Source: an uncultured euryarchaeote (GTDB lineage Archaea > Thermoplasmatota > Poseidoniia > Poseidoniales > Poseidoniaceae). From it: DNA of 64,000 nucleotides. Under the pieces are notes generated by a model. The model was not told the DNA's origin and did no database searches. It saw only the letters and a list, made by a program, of their open reading frames with translations. The stretch covers positions 1 through 64,000 of the forward strand of contig CALBIL010000098.1 in the NCBI GenBank assembly GCA_937892945.1, in the 5' to 3' direction. Positions 29,021 through 38,251 of the stretch are shown here, piece after piece; position 1 is the stretch's first letter, and the number at the start of each line of letters is the position of its first letter. Both the position numbers and the translations under genes were made by a program.

Positions 29021-29827
29021 ATGGCTGTTCATGGAGGCTTGCCTCCGGGTGAGACAATGACTGAAGAAGGAACCATCCCCCTAGCCGCTACTGAACCGAC
29101 ACAAACTGTTGAAGATTTAGAAGTCAAAATTGAAGTCCTCTATGAAGCATTTCAAGGCGCACAACGAGATTTAGATGCATCGCTTGCAACCATTGAAGTT
29201 CTTGAAAAAGAAATCATTGAAGCAGCAGTCGAAAAAGATTCACTACGAAGTCTTCTTGACGAGAAAGATTACCGCATCCGTGAACTTGAACTACGTGCTG
29301 CAAAGGCAAGTAAAACCGTTGAACGCCTCGAACCTGAACTCGAAAAGATGGAAGAAAAGTTCACTCGTGAAAAGGACCGTCTTGGCAGACTGTATGGAGT
29401 TGCAGAAGAACTTGACAACCAACTGCTCCTGTCTGTGAAAGAAATGCAAGCACGTGACGATTGGTATGTCGCCCATATGAGTATCTTCGAAGACCTCAAC
29501 AAAGCCATCAAACTCCGCTATGAAATGGTTGAGAGTGCTATTGAAGCCGAACGCAATTCCCAGCACATGGCCCGTGCTTTCTCCGACCGTGTTGACGATC
29601 TTGTCGATTCACGAGCTGCTGAAATGACCATCGAAGAGGCTGAAAAGATTTCTACCACAGGTAATGCAGATTCTACAGAAGTGGCTGACGAAGCAACAGA
29701 AGTTGTGGCTGAAGAAGTTGTTGAAGAAACAGAAGTTGTGGCTGAAGAAGTTGTTGAAGAACAAGCAGTTTCCGAAACGACTGCTGCTGCTACGTGGGCA
29801 GACGGCCAAGACCCTTGGGCAGAGTGA
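29021..29827 (+). CDS. Coiled-coil protein with acidic repeat tail
   Basis: A 268-residue protein with a long coiled coil at roughly residues 30-190 (heptads of EVLEKEIIEAAVEKD and RLEPELEKMEEKFT type) and a Glu/Val-rich tail. The tail contains the 11-residue unit TEVVAEEVVEE twice, encoded by a perfect 33-bp tandem repeat, and ends in ADGQDPWAE. No signal or membrane helix is present. I chose ATG 29021 because GGAGG lies 4 bases upstream; ATG 29057 is the alternative. It is followed by the decarboxylase gene with 11 bases between, so it may be co-transcribed. Function unknown; a structural or scaffold role is only a guess. Confidence 0.7.
   Translation: MAVHGGLPPGETMTEEGTIPLAATEPTQTVEDLEVKIEVLYEAFQGAQRDLDASLATIEVLEKEIIEAAVEKDSLRSLLDEKDYRIRELELRAAKASKTVERLEPELEKMEEKFTREKDRLGRLYGVAEELDNQLLLSVKEMQARDDWYVAHMSIFEDLNKAIKLRYEMVESAIEAERNSQHMARAFSDRVDDLVDSRAAEMTIEEAEKISTTGNADSTEVADEATEVVAEEVVEETEVVAEEVVEEQAVSETTAAATWADGQDPWAE
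29696..29761 (+). repeat. Perfect 33-bp tandem repeat, two copies
   Basis: Two identical 33-base units (29696-29728 and 29729-29761) encode the acidic 11-residue repeat in the coiled-coil protein. The identity at the DNA level points to recent copy-number change and likely strain variation. Confidence 0.85.
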
Positions 29828-29834
29828 GGTGATT
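29827..29834 (+). promoter_or_regulatory. Strong Shine-Dalgarno for psd
   Basis: GAGGTGAT complements the CACCTC end of archaeal 16S rRNA and ends 5 bases before the psd ATG, fixing that start. Confidence 0.6.
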
Positions 29835-29838
29835 ACAA

Positions 29839-30690
29839 ATGGCAGGTTTGGCCCATGGTGGCCACGCTCCAGTAATCATTCCCCTTCTGATGGGCGGTAG
29901 CGCCTTAATTATTGGAGCAACCATCGATTCATTGTATGGACTGATTCCTTTCTTCGGGATTTTCTGCCTCATGCTCTCGGCTTTTTTCGCAAACTTTTGG
30001 CGTGACCCCGACCGTCCGATTCCTCGTGATGAAGGTGTGTTAGTCAGTCCTGCTGACGGACATGTCATGTTTGTTCGCCGAGAACGCGCTGTTGGTCGAA
30101 GACCATCGAAGGATGAGCTTGATTCCGGAGCGTGTGAATCCGATCTTTTGACCGGCGATTGGTTTCCAGAGCCTACCTCAAATCCATTATTATTTGAAAC
30201 CGAACAACGCTTTGAAGCGGTTGCTAAAGGCCAAGAGTCAGAGAACGACGTCTACCGAGCTGCTGTTTTCATGTCTCCATTGGACGTCCATGTGAACCGA
30301 GCACCTTTTGCTGGAACATTACACCGTATGGAGCACAGAACCGGAAAAGGTCTACGGCGTGGACCTTTTGTGGCAGCATACAAAAAAGAAAGTCAATACA
30401 ATGAAAGAGTCCGAAGCGTGTTCAAGGGTGAGAATGAAGTCTTTGTTGAAGTGACACAAATATCGGGCGCACTTGCACGAACCATCGTGCCATGGCTCGA
30501 AGTAGGTGCAGAAGTTCGCCGTGGGCAACGCTACGGCATGATCCGTCTTGGTTCACGGGTTGACCTTCGCGTTCCAGCATCGCTTTTTACGCCGAATGTT
30601 TGTTCTGCAGAAGAACAAAACCCATCGCATCCGAAAGGGGAGTTTGTCCAAGCAGGCTCTACAATACTGTTCACTCCAGTGAGCGATTAA
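29839..30690 (+). CDS. psd: Phosphatidylserine/archaetidylserine decarboxylase
   Basis: A membrane-associated pyruvoyl decarboxylase that makes an ethanolamine head-group from the serine lipid; in archaea the lipid is probably archaetidylserine. Two hydrophobic helices (residues about 8-52) are followed by FWRDPDRPIP, VSPADGHVMFV, the FMSPLDVHVNRAPFAGTL core and the processing region RYGMIRLGSRVDLRVP. The GS in that motif is the expected self-cleavage site that forms the pyruvoyl group. At 283 residues it has the extended N-terminus and tail but a normal core. GAGGTGAT lies upstream as a near-perfect ribosome-binding site. The matching serine-lipid synthase is not in the window. Confidence 0.9.
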   Translation: MAGLAHGGHAPVIIPLLMGGSALIIGATIDSLYGLIPFFGIFCLMLSAFFANFWRDPDRPIPRDEGVLVSPADGHVMFVRRERAVGRRPSKDELDSGACESDLLTGDWFPEPTSNPLLFETEQRFEAVAKGQESENDVYRAAVFMSPLDVHVNRAPFAGTLHRMEHRTGKGLRRGPFVAAYKKESQYNERVRSVFKGENEVFVEVTQISGALARTIVPWLEVGAEVRRGQRYGMIRLGSRVDLRVPASLFTPNVCSAEEQNPSHPKGEFVQAGSTILFTPVSD

Positions 30691-30753
30691 GCCGATTCTG
30701 TTGGGCGGTGGATTGAAACGCCAAAGCCGAGCCACTTCCCATAGGGGAACACG

Positions 30754-31920
30754 ATGTCGGGGCCAAAATCATTGACGTTAGTTGGAGAAGGCAACAAAGG
30801 CGCCCGTATCCACGATTTGGTTAAGGCGCCTGCAAATACTCCCTGGGCTGTTGCCCGTCAACAATCATGGGATGCAAGTGAACCTGCGACAGTTTACTAC
30901 ACCCCTGAAACGCTCGCAGATGGTACACCATGCAGTGCAGTAACCGTTATTCTACGCACAAAGGGGTGCCATTGGTGGTGGTCGAGTGGATGTACTTTTT
31001 GCGGTTACTTCAACGACACCCGCGACGATGTCACGAATGACGACTTACATGCTCAATGGGCTTATGCTAAGGAGAAGTTCAAAGATTTCAAAGACCATGC
31101 GATGGTCAAAGTCTACACGAGTGGTTCCCTTCTTGAAGACCGAGAGATACCCGTTGAATTCCAAGAAACTGTTTTGAGAGATTGCCATGACCTTGGTAAA
31201 GAATTGATTGTAGAAAGTCGCTGTGAGCAATTAACAGAAGAAAAACTTGCTTGGGCATCACAATTAAATCAAAGTTTTGCGGTAGCAATCGGACTTGAAG
31301 CCTATGATGACGAAGTCCTCCGCTTCCATGTCAACAAAGGCTTTACGACGAAATCTTGGGACCGTGCAGTAGAAAACTTGAAGAAATTTGATATTCGAGT
31401 GAAGACTTATTTGATGTTTAAACCACCTTTCATGAGTGAAGCTGATGCATTGAATCATGGCGTTAAATGGATTGAAGACGTAGCACAGCGAAGTGACGAA
31501 ATCTCCGTCAATCCAATGAATATTCAACGAGGGACCATCATTGATCGCCTTCACAGAAATAATGAGTACCGCCCTCCGTGGCTTTGGTCTTTGGTTGAAA
31601 TGATCCGTCGAGTACACCCTACGATTCATCCAAACGGGGGAAAGAATGGAGATAAAGACCAAGTCTGCCGCCTCATTATTCATCCAACAGCAGGTGGAAG
31701 AGTTCGAGGTGCCCATAACTGTGGTGCTTGCGATTCGGTTGTTGTTGCTGCCATTGAACGGTATGCGGTTTCTGGTGAACTTGAAGAGTTCAAAGGACTG
31801 TCCTGTTCATGTGAACAAGCATGGAATGAGGAGATACTTTTGGAACAGGCACTTCCCGTACCGCTCGGAATCTCAAAGCATCGTCGAGGCAATCTTCTCG
31901 ACCGACTCCGCTCACCTTAA
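30754..31920 (+). CDS. raSEA: Archaeosine biosynthesis radical SAM protein RaSEA
   Basis: RaSEA works with ArcS to convert the lysine-bearing preQ0 intermediate in tRNA position 15 to archaeosine. The 388-residue protein has the family opening VYYTPETLADGTPCSAVTVILRTKGC and the radical SAM cluster motif as C-x7-C-x2-C (GCHWWWSSGCTFCGYF). Further blocks are VYTSGSLLEDREIP, VESRCEQLTEEKL and SVNPMNIQRGT, and a C-terminal cysteine group (HNCGACDS, LSCSCEQAW) that may bind zinc. The start is an ATG. This is an archaeal marker gene; the operon partner in this window is unclear. Confidence 0.92.
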   Translation: MSGPKSLTLVGEGNKGARIHDLVKAPANTPWAVARQQSWDASEPATVYYTPETLADGTPCSAVTVILRTKGCHWWWSSGCTFCGYFNDTRDDVTNDDLHAQWAYAKEKFKDFKDHAMVKVYTSGSLLEDREIPVEFQETVLRDCHDLGKELIVESRCEQLTEEKLAWASQLNQSFAVAIGLEAYDDEVLRFHVNKGFTTKSWDRAVENLKKFDIRVKTYLMFKPPFMSEADALNHGVKWIEDVAQRSDEISVNPMNIQRGTIIDRLHRNNEYRPPWLWSLVEMIRRVHPTIHPNGGKNGDKDQVCRLIIHPTAGGRVRGAHNCGACDSVVVAAIERYAVSGELEEFKGLSCSCEQAWNEEILLEQALPVPLGISKHRRGNLLDRLRSP

Positions 31921-31993
31921 GCCAAGGTTTTCAATCGCCAAAATCTTCTTTGGGCGGAGTGAATGTTTATCACCGCATTACGAGTGGGCGGAA

Positions 31994-32010
31994 TGACCCC
32001 TATGGGGTCA
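31994..32010. promoter_or_regulatory. Perfect palindrome upstream of the oxidase-like operon
   Basis: TGACCCC-TAT-GGGGTCA has 7-bp perfect arms around a 3-base centre and ends 17 bases before the start of the small membrane protein. The position suits an operator for a dimeric regulator or an mRNA hairpin in the leader. Confidence 0.45.
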
Positions 32011-32027
32011 TGTAAGGGTGAAGACCG

Positions 32028-32300
32028 ATGACAAATACAACAACTCTACCAGATGTGACTGTTGGAACAGGCGAACCGTCGAGCAGTCGGGTATTTTTGA
32101 CCCTTTTCTCAGTTGGTCTCCTCGGCATACTTGCCCTCTTCTCAAATGTATTCGGCTGGGATAACCTTCCTTTGCTCGGTGAACTTGTTCCTTTGATTGG
32201 AAATCTTGGTGGCAGTGGAATTTGGTATTATCTCATTGGAATTTTGGTTGGAATTGGAGCGATTGTCGCTTCGTTTCTCAGCGAGGTCATTGTAGACTAA
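32028..32300 (+). CDS. Small two-helix membrane protein
   Basis: A 90-residue protein with a Thr/Ser-rich N-terminal stretch of about 20 residues and two hydrophobic helices (VFLTLFSVGLLGILALF and IWYYLIGILVGIGAIVASF) separated by a short loop rich in Leu and Gly. I recognise no family. It lies 13 bases before the polytopic oxidase-like gene, whose ribosome-binding site directly follows this stop, so it is probably a small companion subunit of that protein. Confidence 0.7.
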   Translation: MTNTTTLPDVTVGTGEPSSSRVFLTLFSVGLLGILALFSNVFGWDNLPLLGELVPLIGNLGGSGIWYYLIGILVGIGAIVASFLSEVIVD

Positions 32301-32307
32301 GGAGGTG
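32301..32307 (+). promoter_or_regulatory. Strong Shine-Dalgarno for the oxidase-like gene
   Basis: GGAGGTG directly after the previous stop codon, 6 bases before ATG 32314; one of the strongest ribosome-binding sites in the window, suggesting high translation. Confidence 0.6.
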
Positions 32308-32313
32308 TGATGT

Positions 32314-34281
32314 ATGGAAACAGTATTTATCGCAACAGCCCTTATGATTGTTACACTTGTTCTTGTATCGAACTCGATGGTGAAAGGAATTGGCGGAATG
32401 TCCAGTTCGCTTCGCCAAGTTGGAATGTTTTTGTTAAACAAAGCCCCAGCCGGATTGATTGATCTCTTCAACGACAAGCCCGGGAGTGGTACCAAAACAT
32501 GGCTCCGATTCGGTATGGCTTGGTTCTTCATGGCATGTCTTGGCATGTTCCTCGGCATTTGGCACCGCTATGACCCAACCGCTCTGAACTCTCTTTCCAG
32601 TATCGGTTGGAGTTATGATGACGGTTCAATGCTCACTGATTACACAGCAATCTTCTTCTCAACTGCATTGAACTATCTTTTGGTTGGTGCAGCATTAGTT
32701 GCCATTTCTCGTGCTTCAAAGGGCCGATTAGCAAGTGAAGCCAGTGCATCGATGGTTGCAGTTCTACTTACGGTCTCTACCATAGCCACGCTTCTTCTAC
32801 CGGCTATCTTTTCGTTTATTGATGTCGCCAATGAGGCAAATACTCTTGAAACTCTACAACACCTCGCAATGTATGTTGCAGGATCACTGCTACACATCGC
32901 CCTTCTGATCAACGTGTTCATCACGATCGGTGACCGAGAGCATAATGACATCTCACCAACAACATGGTTCTTGGTACTTGCTTTGGTTGCGAAAATTATG
33001 GCAATGCTCTTCATCTTCTTCGGAGGACTTCTCGAATCAACACAAACAGTTTGGATGGGAGAACGAGTCTTCACTGGCTGGGTCCCTCTCGCCTTGATTT
33101 TTGCAGTTGCTTATCACGTCATTCCGTTTACTGCTGGAAAACCAGTTTGGTCTGAATCGATGCAGAAGGTGAATATGTTGTTCCTTTTCGTAACCATCCC
33201 TCCGTTCTTCGTTTCCGCAGCAGATGGTGGAGAGTTTTTACAGAACATTGGAGCAATTCTCATGACAATCGGCCTTCTTCCTTTGCTTGCTGGGTCGTTC
33301 AACATGGTCGCTACGGCTGCTTCAAATCCTGAGAAAATTGCCAAGAGTCCTGGTGCTTTGGCGGCGACTGCAGCCATGCTTATTCTTCCAATTTATGCGG
33401 TTGGAGGTTTCTTCACTGGCATGGATACCTTTGTTGGAATGGATAAACTTGGTTCAATGGCACAAACCGTTGACACAGGATTCATTTCTACCGTTGGAAG
33501 TTTGATGATGCTTGCAGCGATTTTCACCTCCTACCCATTAATTGCTGGAAAGAAACTCGCTAAGGCCAAGAATGCTCAACTGGCAGTTTGGTTCACTTTG
33601 GTTGGCGGTGTTGCTTCAACCATCGCAGCACTCATGGGCGACTTCACCGCTTATGCAGTATCCGCCTCAGGCGTCGAGGATGCGGTTGCTTCTACAGAAG
33701 GATTCTTCTTAGTTTCCGCAGCCCTCTTCTATATGGTGACATTAGCCAGTATTATTGCTGCTTTGTCAATGATTCACACAGGGCGCCCGAACAATGCTTC
33801 GTACTCCGATATGCCAGTCCAGAGTGACATTGATTCTTACACCCTTGTCGAAGGTTCAACAACGATTCGTACCTTGCTTGCACGAGGCGTTGGCATAGAC
33901 ACAGCCCTTCACATTGGAGATGCCCAAGAAGACGAAGGCGGCTCATCAATTGTACAAGTATCTGCTCAACTTCACAACGACGAAGTTACAGAATTCCCAG
34001 TCCCCGAAGAACTTGTTATGCTGGCTCAATATCTGAAGCAAACCAAACAATCGATTTTCGAATTCTTTAACGCTATTGATTTGGATGGCTCCGGAGATAT
34101 CAATGGCTATGAATTTCAAAAGGCATTGAAAAAGGCAAACATTGCGAACCTTCCACCTTGGGAAATGGGTCGATTGGTTTCAGCTGTCGACCTTGACGGT
34201 GATGGCCTTCTCAATCTCCCTGAATTGGATATCATGTTGGCTAAGATTCGAACTGAAATCCTCGAATCCGAAGAAGAGTGA
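32314..34281 (+). CDS. Polytopic protein like heme-copper oxidase subunit I, with EF-hands
   Basis: About twelve hydrophobic helices fill residues 1-490. Segments such as MAWFFMACLGMFLGIW, TTWFLVLALVAKIMAML and YHVIPFTAGKPVWS resemble the helix order of cbb3-type oxidase subunit I (CcoN), from memory. But the protein has no His-His pair and no His-x-His anywhere, so the usual CuB and heme ligands appear absent. A cytoplasmic tail ends in two canonical EF-hands: D589-L-D591-G-S593-G-D595 ending at E600, and D626-L-D628-G-D630-G ending at E637. It may be a calcium-sensing, non-catalytic relative, or a different membrane family. It is co-transcribed with the two-helix protein. Confidence 0.5.
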   Translation: METVFIATALMIVTLVLVSNSMVKGIGGMSSSLRQVGMFLLNKAPAGLIDLFNDKPGSGTKTWLRFGMAWFFMACLGMFLGIWHRYDPTALNSLSSIGWSYDDGSMLTDYTAIFFSTALNYLLVGAALVAISRASKGRLASEASASMVAVLLTVSTIATLLLPAIFSFIDVANEANTLETLQHLAMYVAGSLLHIALLINVFITIGDREHNDISPTTWFLVLALVAKIMAMLFIFFGGLLESTQTVWMGERVFTGWVPLALIFAVAYHVIPFTAGKPVWSESMQKVNMLFLFVTIPPFFVSAADGGEFLQNIGAILMTIGLLPLLAGSFNMVATAASNPEKIAKSPGALAATAAMLILPIYAVGGFFTGMDTFVGMDKLGSMAQTVDTGFISTVGSLMMLAAIFTSYPLIAGKKLAKAKNAQLAVWFTLVGGVASTIAALMGDFTAYAVSASGVEDAVASTEGFFLVSAALFYMVTLASIIAALSMIHTGRPNNASYSDMPVQSDIDSYTLVEGSTTIRTLLARGVGIDTALHIGDAQEDEGGSSIVQVSAQLHNDEVTEFPVPEELVMLAQYLKQTKQSIFEFFNAIDLDGSGDINGYEFQKALKKANIANLPPWEMGRLVSAVDLDGDGLLNLPELDIMLAKIRTEILESEEE

Positions 34282-34305
34282 ACACGCTCAAATGGCGGGA
34301 TCACT

Positions 34306-35589
34306 TTGAAAATCGGATTGGTCGGTAAACCTAATGTTGGCAAATCTACTTTTTTTAGTGCGGCTACTTTAGCAAAAGTAGATATTGCAAATTACCCTTT
34401 TTGTACCATTGAACCCAACGTTGGTGTCGCTTTTGTAGCGGCACGTATTCATTGCCCTTGCAAGGATATTCGCCAACGACTGGAGGCTGAAGGGCGAATT
34501 GAGGCAGTCGCAGATGATGACCCTCGCCAGGGAAGTTTATGTGAGCCAAGAACAGGTTCTTGTGTCGCACATCGTCGGCTTGTACCGTGCTTTTTAGTTG
34601 ATATTGCTGGACTTGTTCCAGGGGCGAGTGAAGGTAAAGGCAGAGGGAATGCATTCCTTGCAGATTTAGCAAATTGCGATGCTCTGATCCAAGTTATTGA
34701 TGCAGCAGGAACTACAGACCTTGAAGGGAACCCACAAGGCGCCAATCAGAGTAAAGAAACAGCTCAACAGCGTATAGTAGAAGAGATTGAATTTCTCGGA
34801 CGGGAATTAGATGCTTGGATTGCAGGATTGTTGAATGACGGTTGGACACGTGGTGTTCGTCGAGTTCAGGCTGAAGGCGAGAAAGGTTTGGTTGGCTATA
34901 TTCACGACCAATTAACTGGGTTGGGGGCTACTTCGCAATCCATTGCAACCTCATTTGAAGCATTCAAAAATGAACACGATGTTCTTGGAAGTCCTTGGGA
35001 TTGGGACCAACAGACGATTACATCACTCGCAGTCCATGTTCGAACTGCATTGTTTCCAATCCATATTGCTGCAAACAAGTTTGATATCGCTCCATCAGAT
35101 GTGCTTCAAGGTATTACGTCAAATGGTAGCCTCATGCCGTGTATGGCCGATATGGAATTGGCCCTTCGCCGTGCAACATCTGCGAACTTAATTTCATATA
35201 TCCCCGGCCAAAATAGTTTTCAATTTACCAATCAAAACGCTCTCTCCGAGCCACAAATTAAAGCCTTGGATCATATGCTTGAGCGTCTTTCAACACATCA
35301 TAGCACTGGTGTTTCAACGCTCCTCGATACAGTCTTATTTGACGAACTCGACCACATCGTCGTCTATCCCGTCCAAGATGAATCACATTGGACAGATGGC
35401 GATGGAAAAGTACTCCCTGATGCCTTTGTGGTTCCTTCTGGAATTCAGGCTAAACTCTTGGCTTACAAAGTTCACAGTGACCTTGGTGATGGCTTTATTC
35501 GAGGTGTCGATGGACGAACCCGTCGTGTTGTTGGAGCAGAATATGAGATGAGTGACGGCGACGTCCTCAAAATTCATGCTAAATCCTAA
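34306..35589 (+). CDS. ychF: YchF/OLA1-type GTP/ATP-binding protein
   Basis: A P-loop NTPase of the Obg/YchF group, associated with the ribosome. G1 is GLVGKPNVGKSTFF, and the G3 region FLVDIAGLVPGASEGKGRGNAFL is the YchF hallmark. The G2 area carries extra cysteines (IHCPCKDI, SLCEPRTGSC), typical of the archaeal form. The C-terminal TGS-like domain holds KLLAYKVHSDLGDGFIRG and SDGDVLKIHAKS. The start is TTG at 34306; no better ATG is near, and the frame opens with MKIGLVGKPN as expected. It ends next to a convergent zinc-ribbon membrane gene. Confidence 0.9.
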   Translation: MKIGLVGKPNVGKSTFFSAATLAKVDIANYPFCTIEPNVGVAFVAARIHCPCKDIRQRLEAEGRIEAVADDDPRQGSLCEPRTGSCVAHRRLVPCFLVDIAGLVPGASEGKGRGNAFLADLANCDALIQVIDAAGTTDLEGNPQGANQSKETAQQRIVEEIEFLGRELDAWIAGLLNDGWTRGVRRVQAEGEKGLVGYIHDQLTGLGATSQSIATSFEAFKNEHDVLGSPWDWDQQTITSLAVHVRTALFPIHIAANKFDIAPSDVLQGITSNGSLMPCMADMELALRRATSANLISYIPGQNSFQFTNQNALSEPQIKALDHMLERLSTHHSTGVSTLLDTVLFDELDHIVVYPVQDESHWTDGDGKVLPDAFVVPSGIQAKLLAYKVHSDLGDGFIRGVDGRTRRVVGAEYEMSDGDVLKIHAKS

Positions 35590-35976
35590 TCAGTGGCCTT
35601 CAGGGCGTTCGTAGGCAGGCGTTAAACGAGCCATATCGCCTGAATATTGTCCACCGCGATAAATGAACCAAACTGGTGCAAGCAACGTCAATATGATCAG
35701 AAGGCCGAGGAAATACCATCCCCAAGGGCTAACGTCACTCAAGACCAAGATCCAAAGTGTCCACAGTAAGGGAATATACATGAATACGCTGTATCGGCGA
35801 GCCATGACTTGTAATCGAGCACTACTGAGTGAATCATCATACATGTTGGCAGCTTCTTCTTTGGTGACCAAACCTTTCTCAAGTCCGCATCGAACACAGA
35901 CTTGTGCTTTTGGCCCATTTCCATGAATGAACTGCTCTCGGGAATAGGTGCTTGAACAATGTCGGCAAGTCGGCAT
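35590..35976 (-). CDS. Zinc-ribbon protein with two membrane helices
   Basis: A 128-residue protein with C4-x2-C7 and C27-x2-C30 near the N-terminus (PTCRHCSS...VCVRCGLE), followed by a helical stretch and two hydrophobic helices (MYIPLLWTLWILVL and WYFLGLLIILTLLAPVWF). The zinc site faces the cytoplasm by the positive-inside rule. It ends 1 base after the ychF stop, on the opposite strand. It may form a unit with the downstream pab genes only by orientation. Function unknown. Confidence 0.72.
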   Translation of the reverse strand: MPTCRHCSSTYSREQFIHGNGPKAQVCVRCGLEKGLVTKEEAANMYDDSLSSARLQVMARRYSVFMYIPLLWTLWILVLSDVSPWGWYFLGLLIILTLLAPVWFIYRGGQYSGDMARLTPAYERPEGH

Positions 35977-36013
35977 ACTACTCCCTCAACTCTCGCCACT
36001 CGCGCACGATTCT

Positions 36014-38251
36014 TCAATCATCCGCTTCAAGAGCGAGGAAATTCTTCAGCAATTCGAGTCCTTCGATTGAACCAACCGACTCTGGATGAAACTGGATTCC
36101 GTGTATGTGGGCAGTGGGATGTTGTATTCCCATGACCATTTGTGTGTCTTCTTCATGTGCCGTTTCGATGTATGGTCCATTTTCCATTGAAGCAATACAA
36201 AGTGAGTTGTAGCGGGTGAACGTAGCGGGGGATTGTAATGTCGAGAATATTCCGGTTTGGTCATGTACACATATTCGCGGTGCACCATGAACAGGCCCAT
36301 TCGGAGAATATACCAACTTCATTCCAGCAGCCATCCCAAGGGCTTGGTGACCTAAACAAATCCCTAGAATCGGCGTTGAAATCTTGCCAGAGAGGGCCAA
36401 ATGCGCGAAACTCATTGTGAGCGGAGAGTCAGTAGGTTCTCCAGGGCCAGGTCCAAGTACGATGTGTGTCGGTTGGAAGCGGCGTACAAATTCAACACAC
36501 GCCTCTTCGTTCCAGTTCTGCTCGGCAGTGCCATCTCTTGCTTTGTAAATCAGAACCTCTCGTCCTAAACCAGCGATTGCATGAGCGATATTGAGGGTAA
36601 AGGAGTCGAGGTTGTCAATCAATAACACGCAACCTTCGGCCTGAGTATTCTCGTCGATGAATCGAACTTTCCCTTCACCAGATGCGAGAGGGGCCGCCTC
36701 AACTTCCAATTGATGTATTGCGAGTTTGCCAATGGGTAAGGGGGAGGGTTCACCGTCTATCCATCCACATGCCTTCCGAAGAGCAGCAGCTTTCCATTTG
36801 GCTTCTTCAACTTCGGCCTTGGGATTGGAGCCGATTGTAATACCACCACCTGCAGCAATACTTCCATACCATTGGTCTCGTTGTTTTCTTGCAATTAAAG
36901 TTCGAATTAGTATATTCCACGAACAGGCACCCGAAGTGATGTCGACCCATCCAATAGAACCCGTCCAAAAAGAACGTGGGCGTTGTTCTAATTCATCGAT
37001 TGCTGCACAAACAACGGTCCTCGGACAGCCGGTAATACTGCCACCGGGAAAGACAGCCTGCAACGCATCAAGACCGGTCGAATCTTCATTTAATACGCCT
37101 GAAATCTGGGATACAAGATGTTGTACCTGTGCATACGCTTCTACATCGAAGCGCTCAACTTGAACACTTCCAACTTTTGATACTGCTGAAATATCATTGC
37201 GCATCAAGTCAACTAACATTCGGTGTTCTGAGCGTTCTTTTTCATCATGAACCATTTCATGGCGTAATTCATCCTCCTGATCGGGGTGAGCGCCTCGAGG
37301 ACGGGTGCCTTTTATTGGAGATGTAAAAACTGACTTTCCATCGCATTTGAGCAAGGATTCTGGCGATGAACACACCAAAGAAAAACCCAAGTCAGGTGCT
37401 TCGAGGTAACCTGAGAATGGGGCGGGGTTCGCCTCATTCAATCTCTGGAAAATTCGCCGAGGGTGTTCAAGAATCTTTCCATTCCACCACCGCCCTACAT
37501 TGACTTGATACATTTGTCCTTCGCGAATACTTTCACGTATTGCTTCAATCGATTGTTCATGTTGTTCATCAGTCATCGAACTTGTTTCAAGCGTATGAGA
37601 TGGTTCGGGCAATGTTTGTAACGCCGAATCATAGTCAGTATGTTGAGATACTTTTTGACACCATTGATCTCCATCGAGCGCGTGAACTTGGATGATATCA
37701 GATGACTTTTCATGAACCACCATTCGTTCAACAAGCCACAAAACGATCAGTATCTCACCTTCATCCGGTACATGTTGAAGTTGAAGAGGACGTGTCCATT
37801 GAACCATGTCATAGGCTATGGCACCTGACCAGAAAGGCCGATGAGGCAAAGAAGAATCGGGTTGGGTTTCAAAGAATTGCTTCGGAGTATGCGAGTGTAA
37901 CTTCTCCAGAAGTTCTGGTAAAGACCTCGCAAATATTGAGGTTAAATGGTACCAACATCCATGTTTCCATTCTTCAACTTGTGCAACGAACTGTGTCTTT
38001 TCTTTTACTAATCGTACTTCTCCCTTCAGCGGGCTGTGTTGTTGAGCAGGTGAAACATTTCTTTGACTCGGTTGACGTACCAAAACGCGTTTCCGAGATG
38101 GACCGCACAGCATTGAATATTGAGCAAGGTGAGACAGTGGCCCTCCAGAGTAAAGCAGCACCTCATCCGGTCCGCCAAAATGAACAGCTTTGTCTCCAAG
38201 TAACCCAAGTTCACGCAAATGGGCATGGAAGGAAAGAAAACGTTGACTCAT
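36014..38251 (-). CDS. pabBA: Aminodeoxychorismate synthase, PabB-PabA fusion
   Basis: This makes 4-amino-4-deoxychorismate from chorismate and glutamine for PABA synthesis. The N-terminal two thirds are the chorismate-binding component I; SPIKGTRPRGAHPDQ has the PIKGT lysine that marks PabB rather than the PIAGT of TrpE, and GCPRTVVCAAI and GGGITIGSNP are also kept. The C-terminal 200 residues are a class I glutamine amidotransferase with VLLIDNLDSFTLNI, LGPGPGEPTDSP, the nucleophile in GICLGHQALG and HGIQFHPES. The order, synthase then amidotransferase, is the reverse of the common PabA-PabB fusion. It is 745 aa and overlaps pabC by 4 bases. Confidence 0.88.
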   Translation of the reverse strand: MSQRFLSFHAHLRELGLLGDKAVHFGGPDEVLLYSGGPLSHLAQYSMLCGPSRKRVLVRQPSQRNVSPAQQHSPLKGEVRLVKEKTQFVAQVEEWKHGCWYHLTSIFARSLPELLEKLHSHTPKQFFETQPDSSLPHRPFWSGAIAYDMVQWTRPLQLQHVPDEGEILIVLWLVERMVVHEKSSDIIQVHALDGDQWCQKVSQHTDYDSALQTLPEPSHTLETSSMTDEQHEQSIEAIRESIREGQMYQVNVGRWWNGKILEHPRRIFQRLNEANPAPFSGYLEAPDLGFSLVCSSPESLLKCDGKSVFTSPIKGTRPRGAHPDQEDELRHEMVHDEKERSEHRMLVDLMRNDISAVSKVGSVQVERFDVEAYAQVQHLVSQISGVLNEDSTGLDALQAVFPGGSITGCPRTVVCAAIDELEQRPRSFWTGSIGWVDITSGACSWNILIRTLIARKQRDQWYGSIAAGGGITIGSNPKAEVEEAKWKAAALRKACGWIDGEPSPLPIGKLAIHQLEVEAAPLASGEGKVRFIDENTQAEGCVLLIDNLDSFTLNIAHAIAGLGREVLIYKARDGTAEQNWNEEACVEFVRRFQPTHIVLGPGPGEPTDSPLTMSFAHLALSGKISTPILGICLGHQALGMAAGMKLVYSPNGPVHGAPRICVHDQTGIFSTLQSPATFTRYNSLCIASMENGPYIETAHEEDTQMVMGIQHPTAHIHGIQFHPESVGSIEGLELLKNFLALEADD

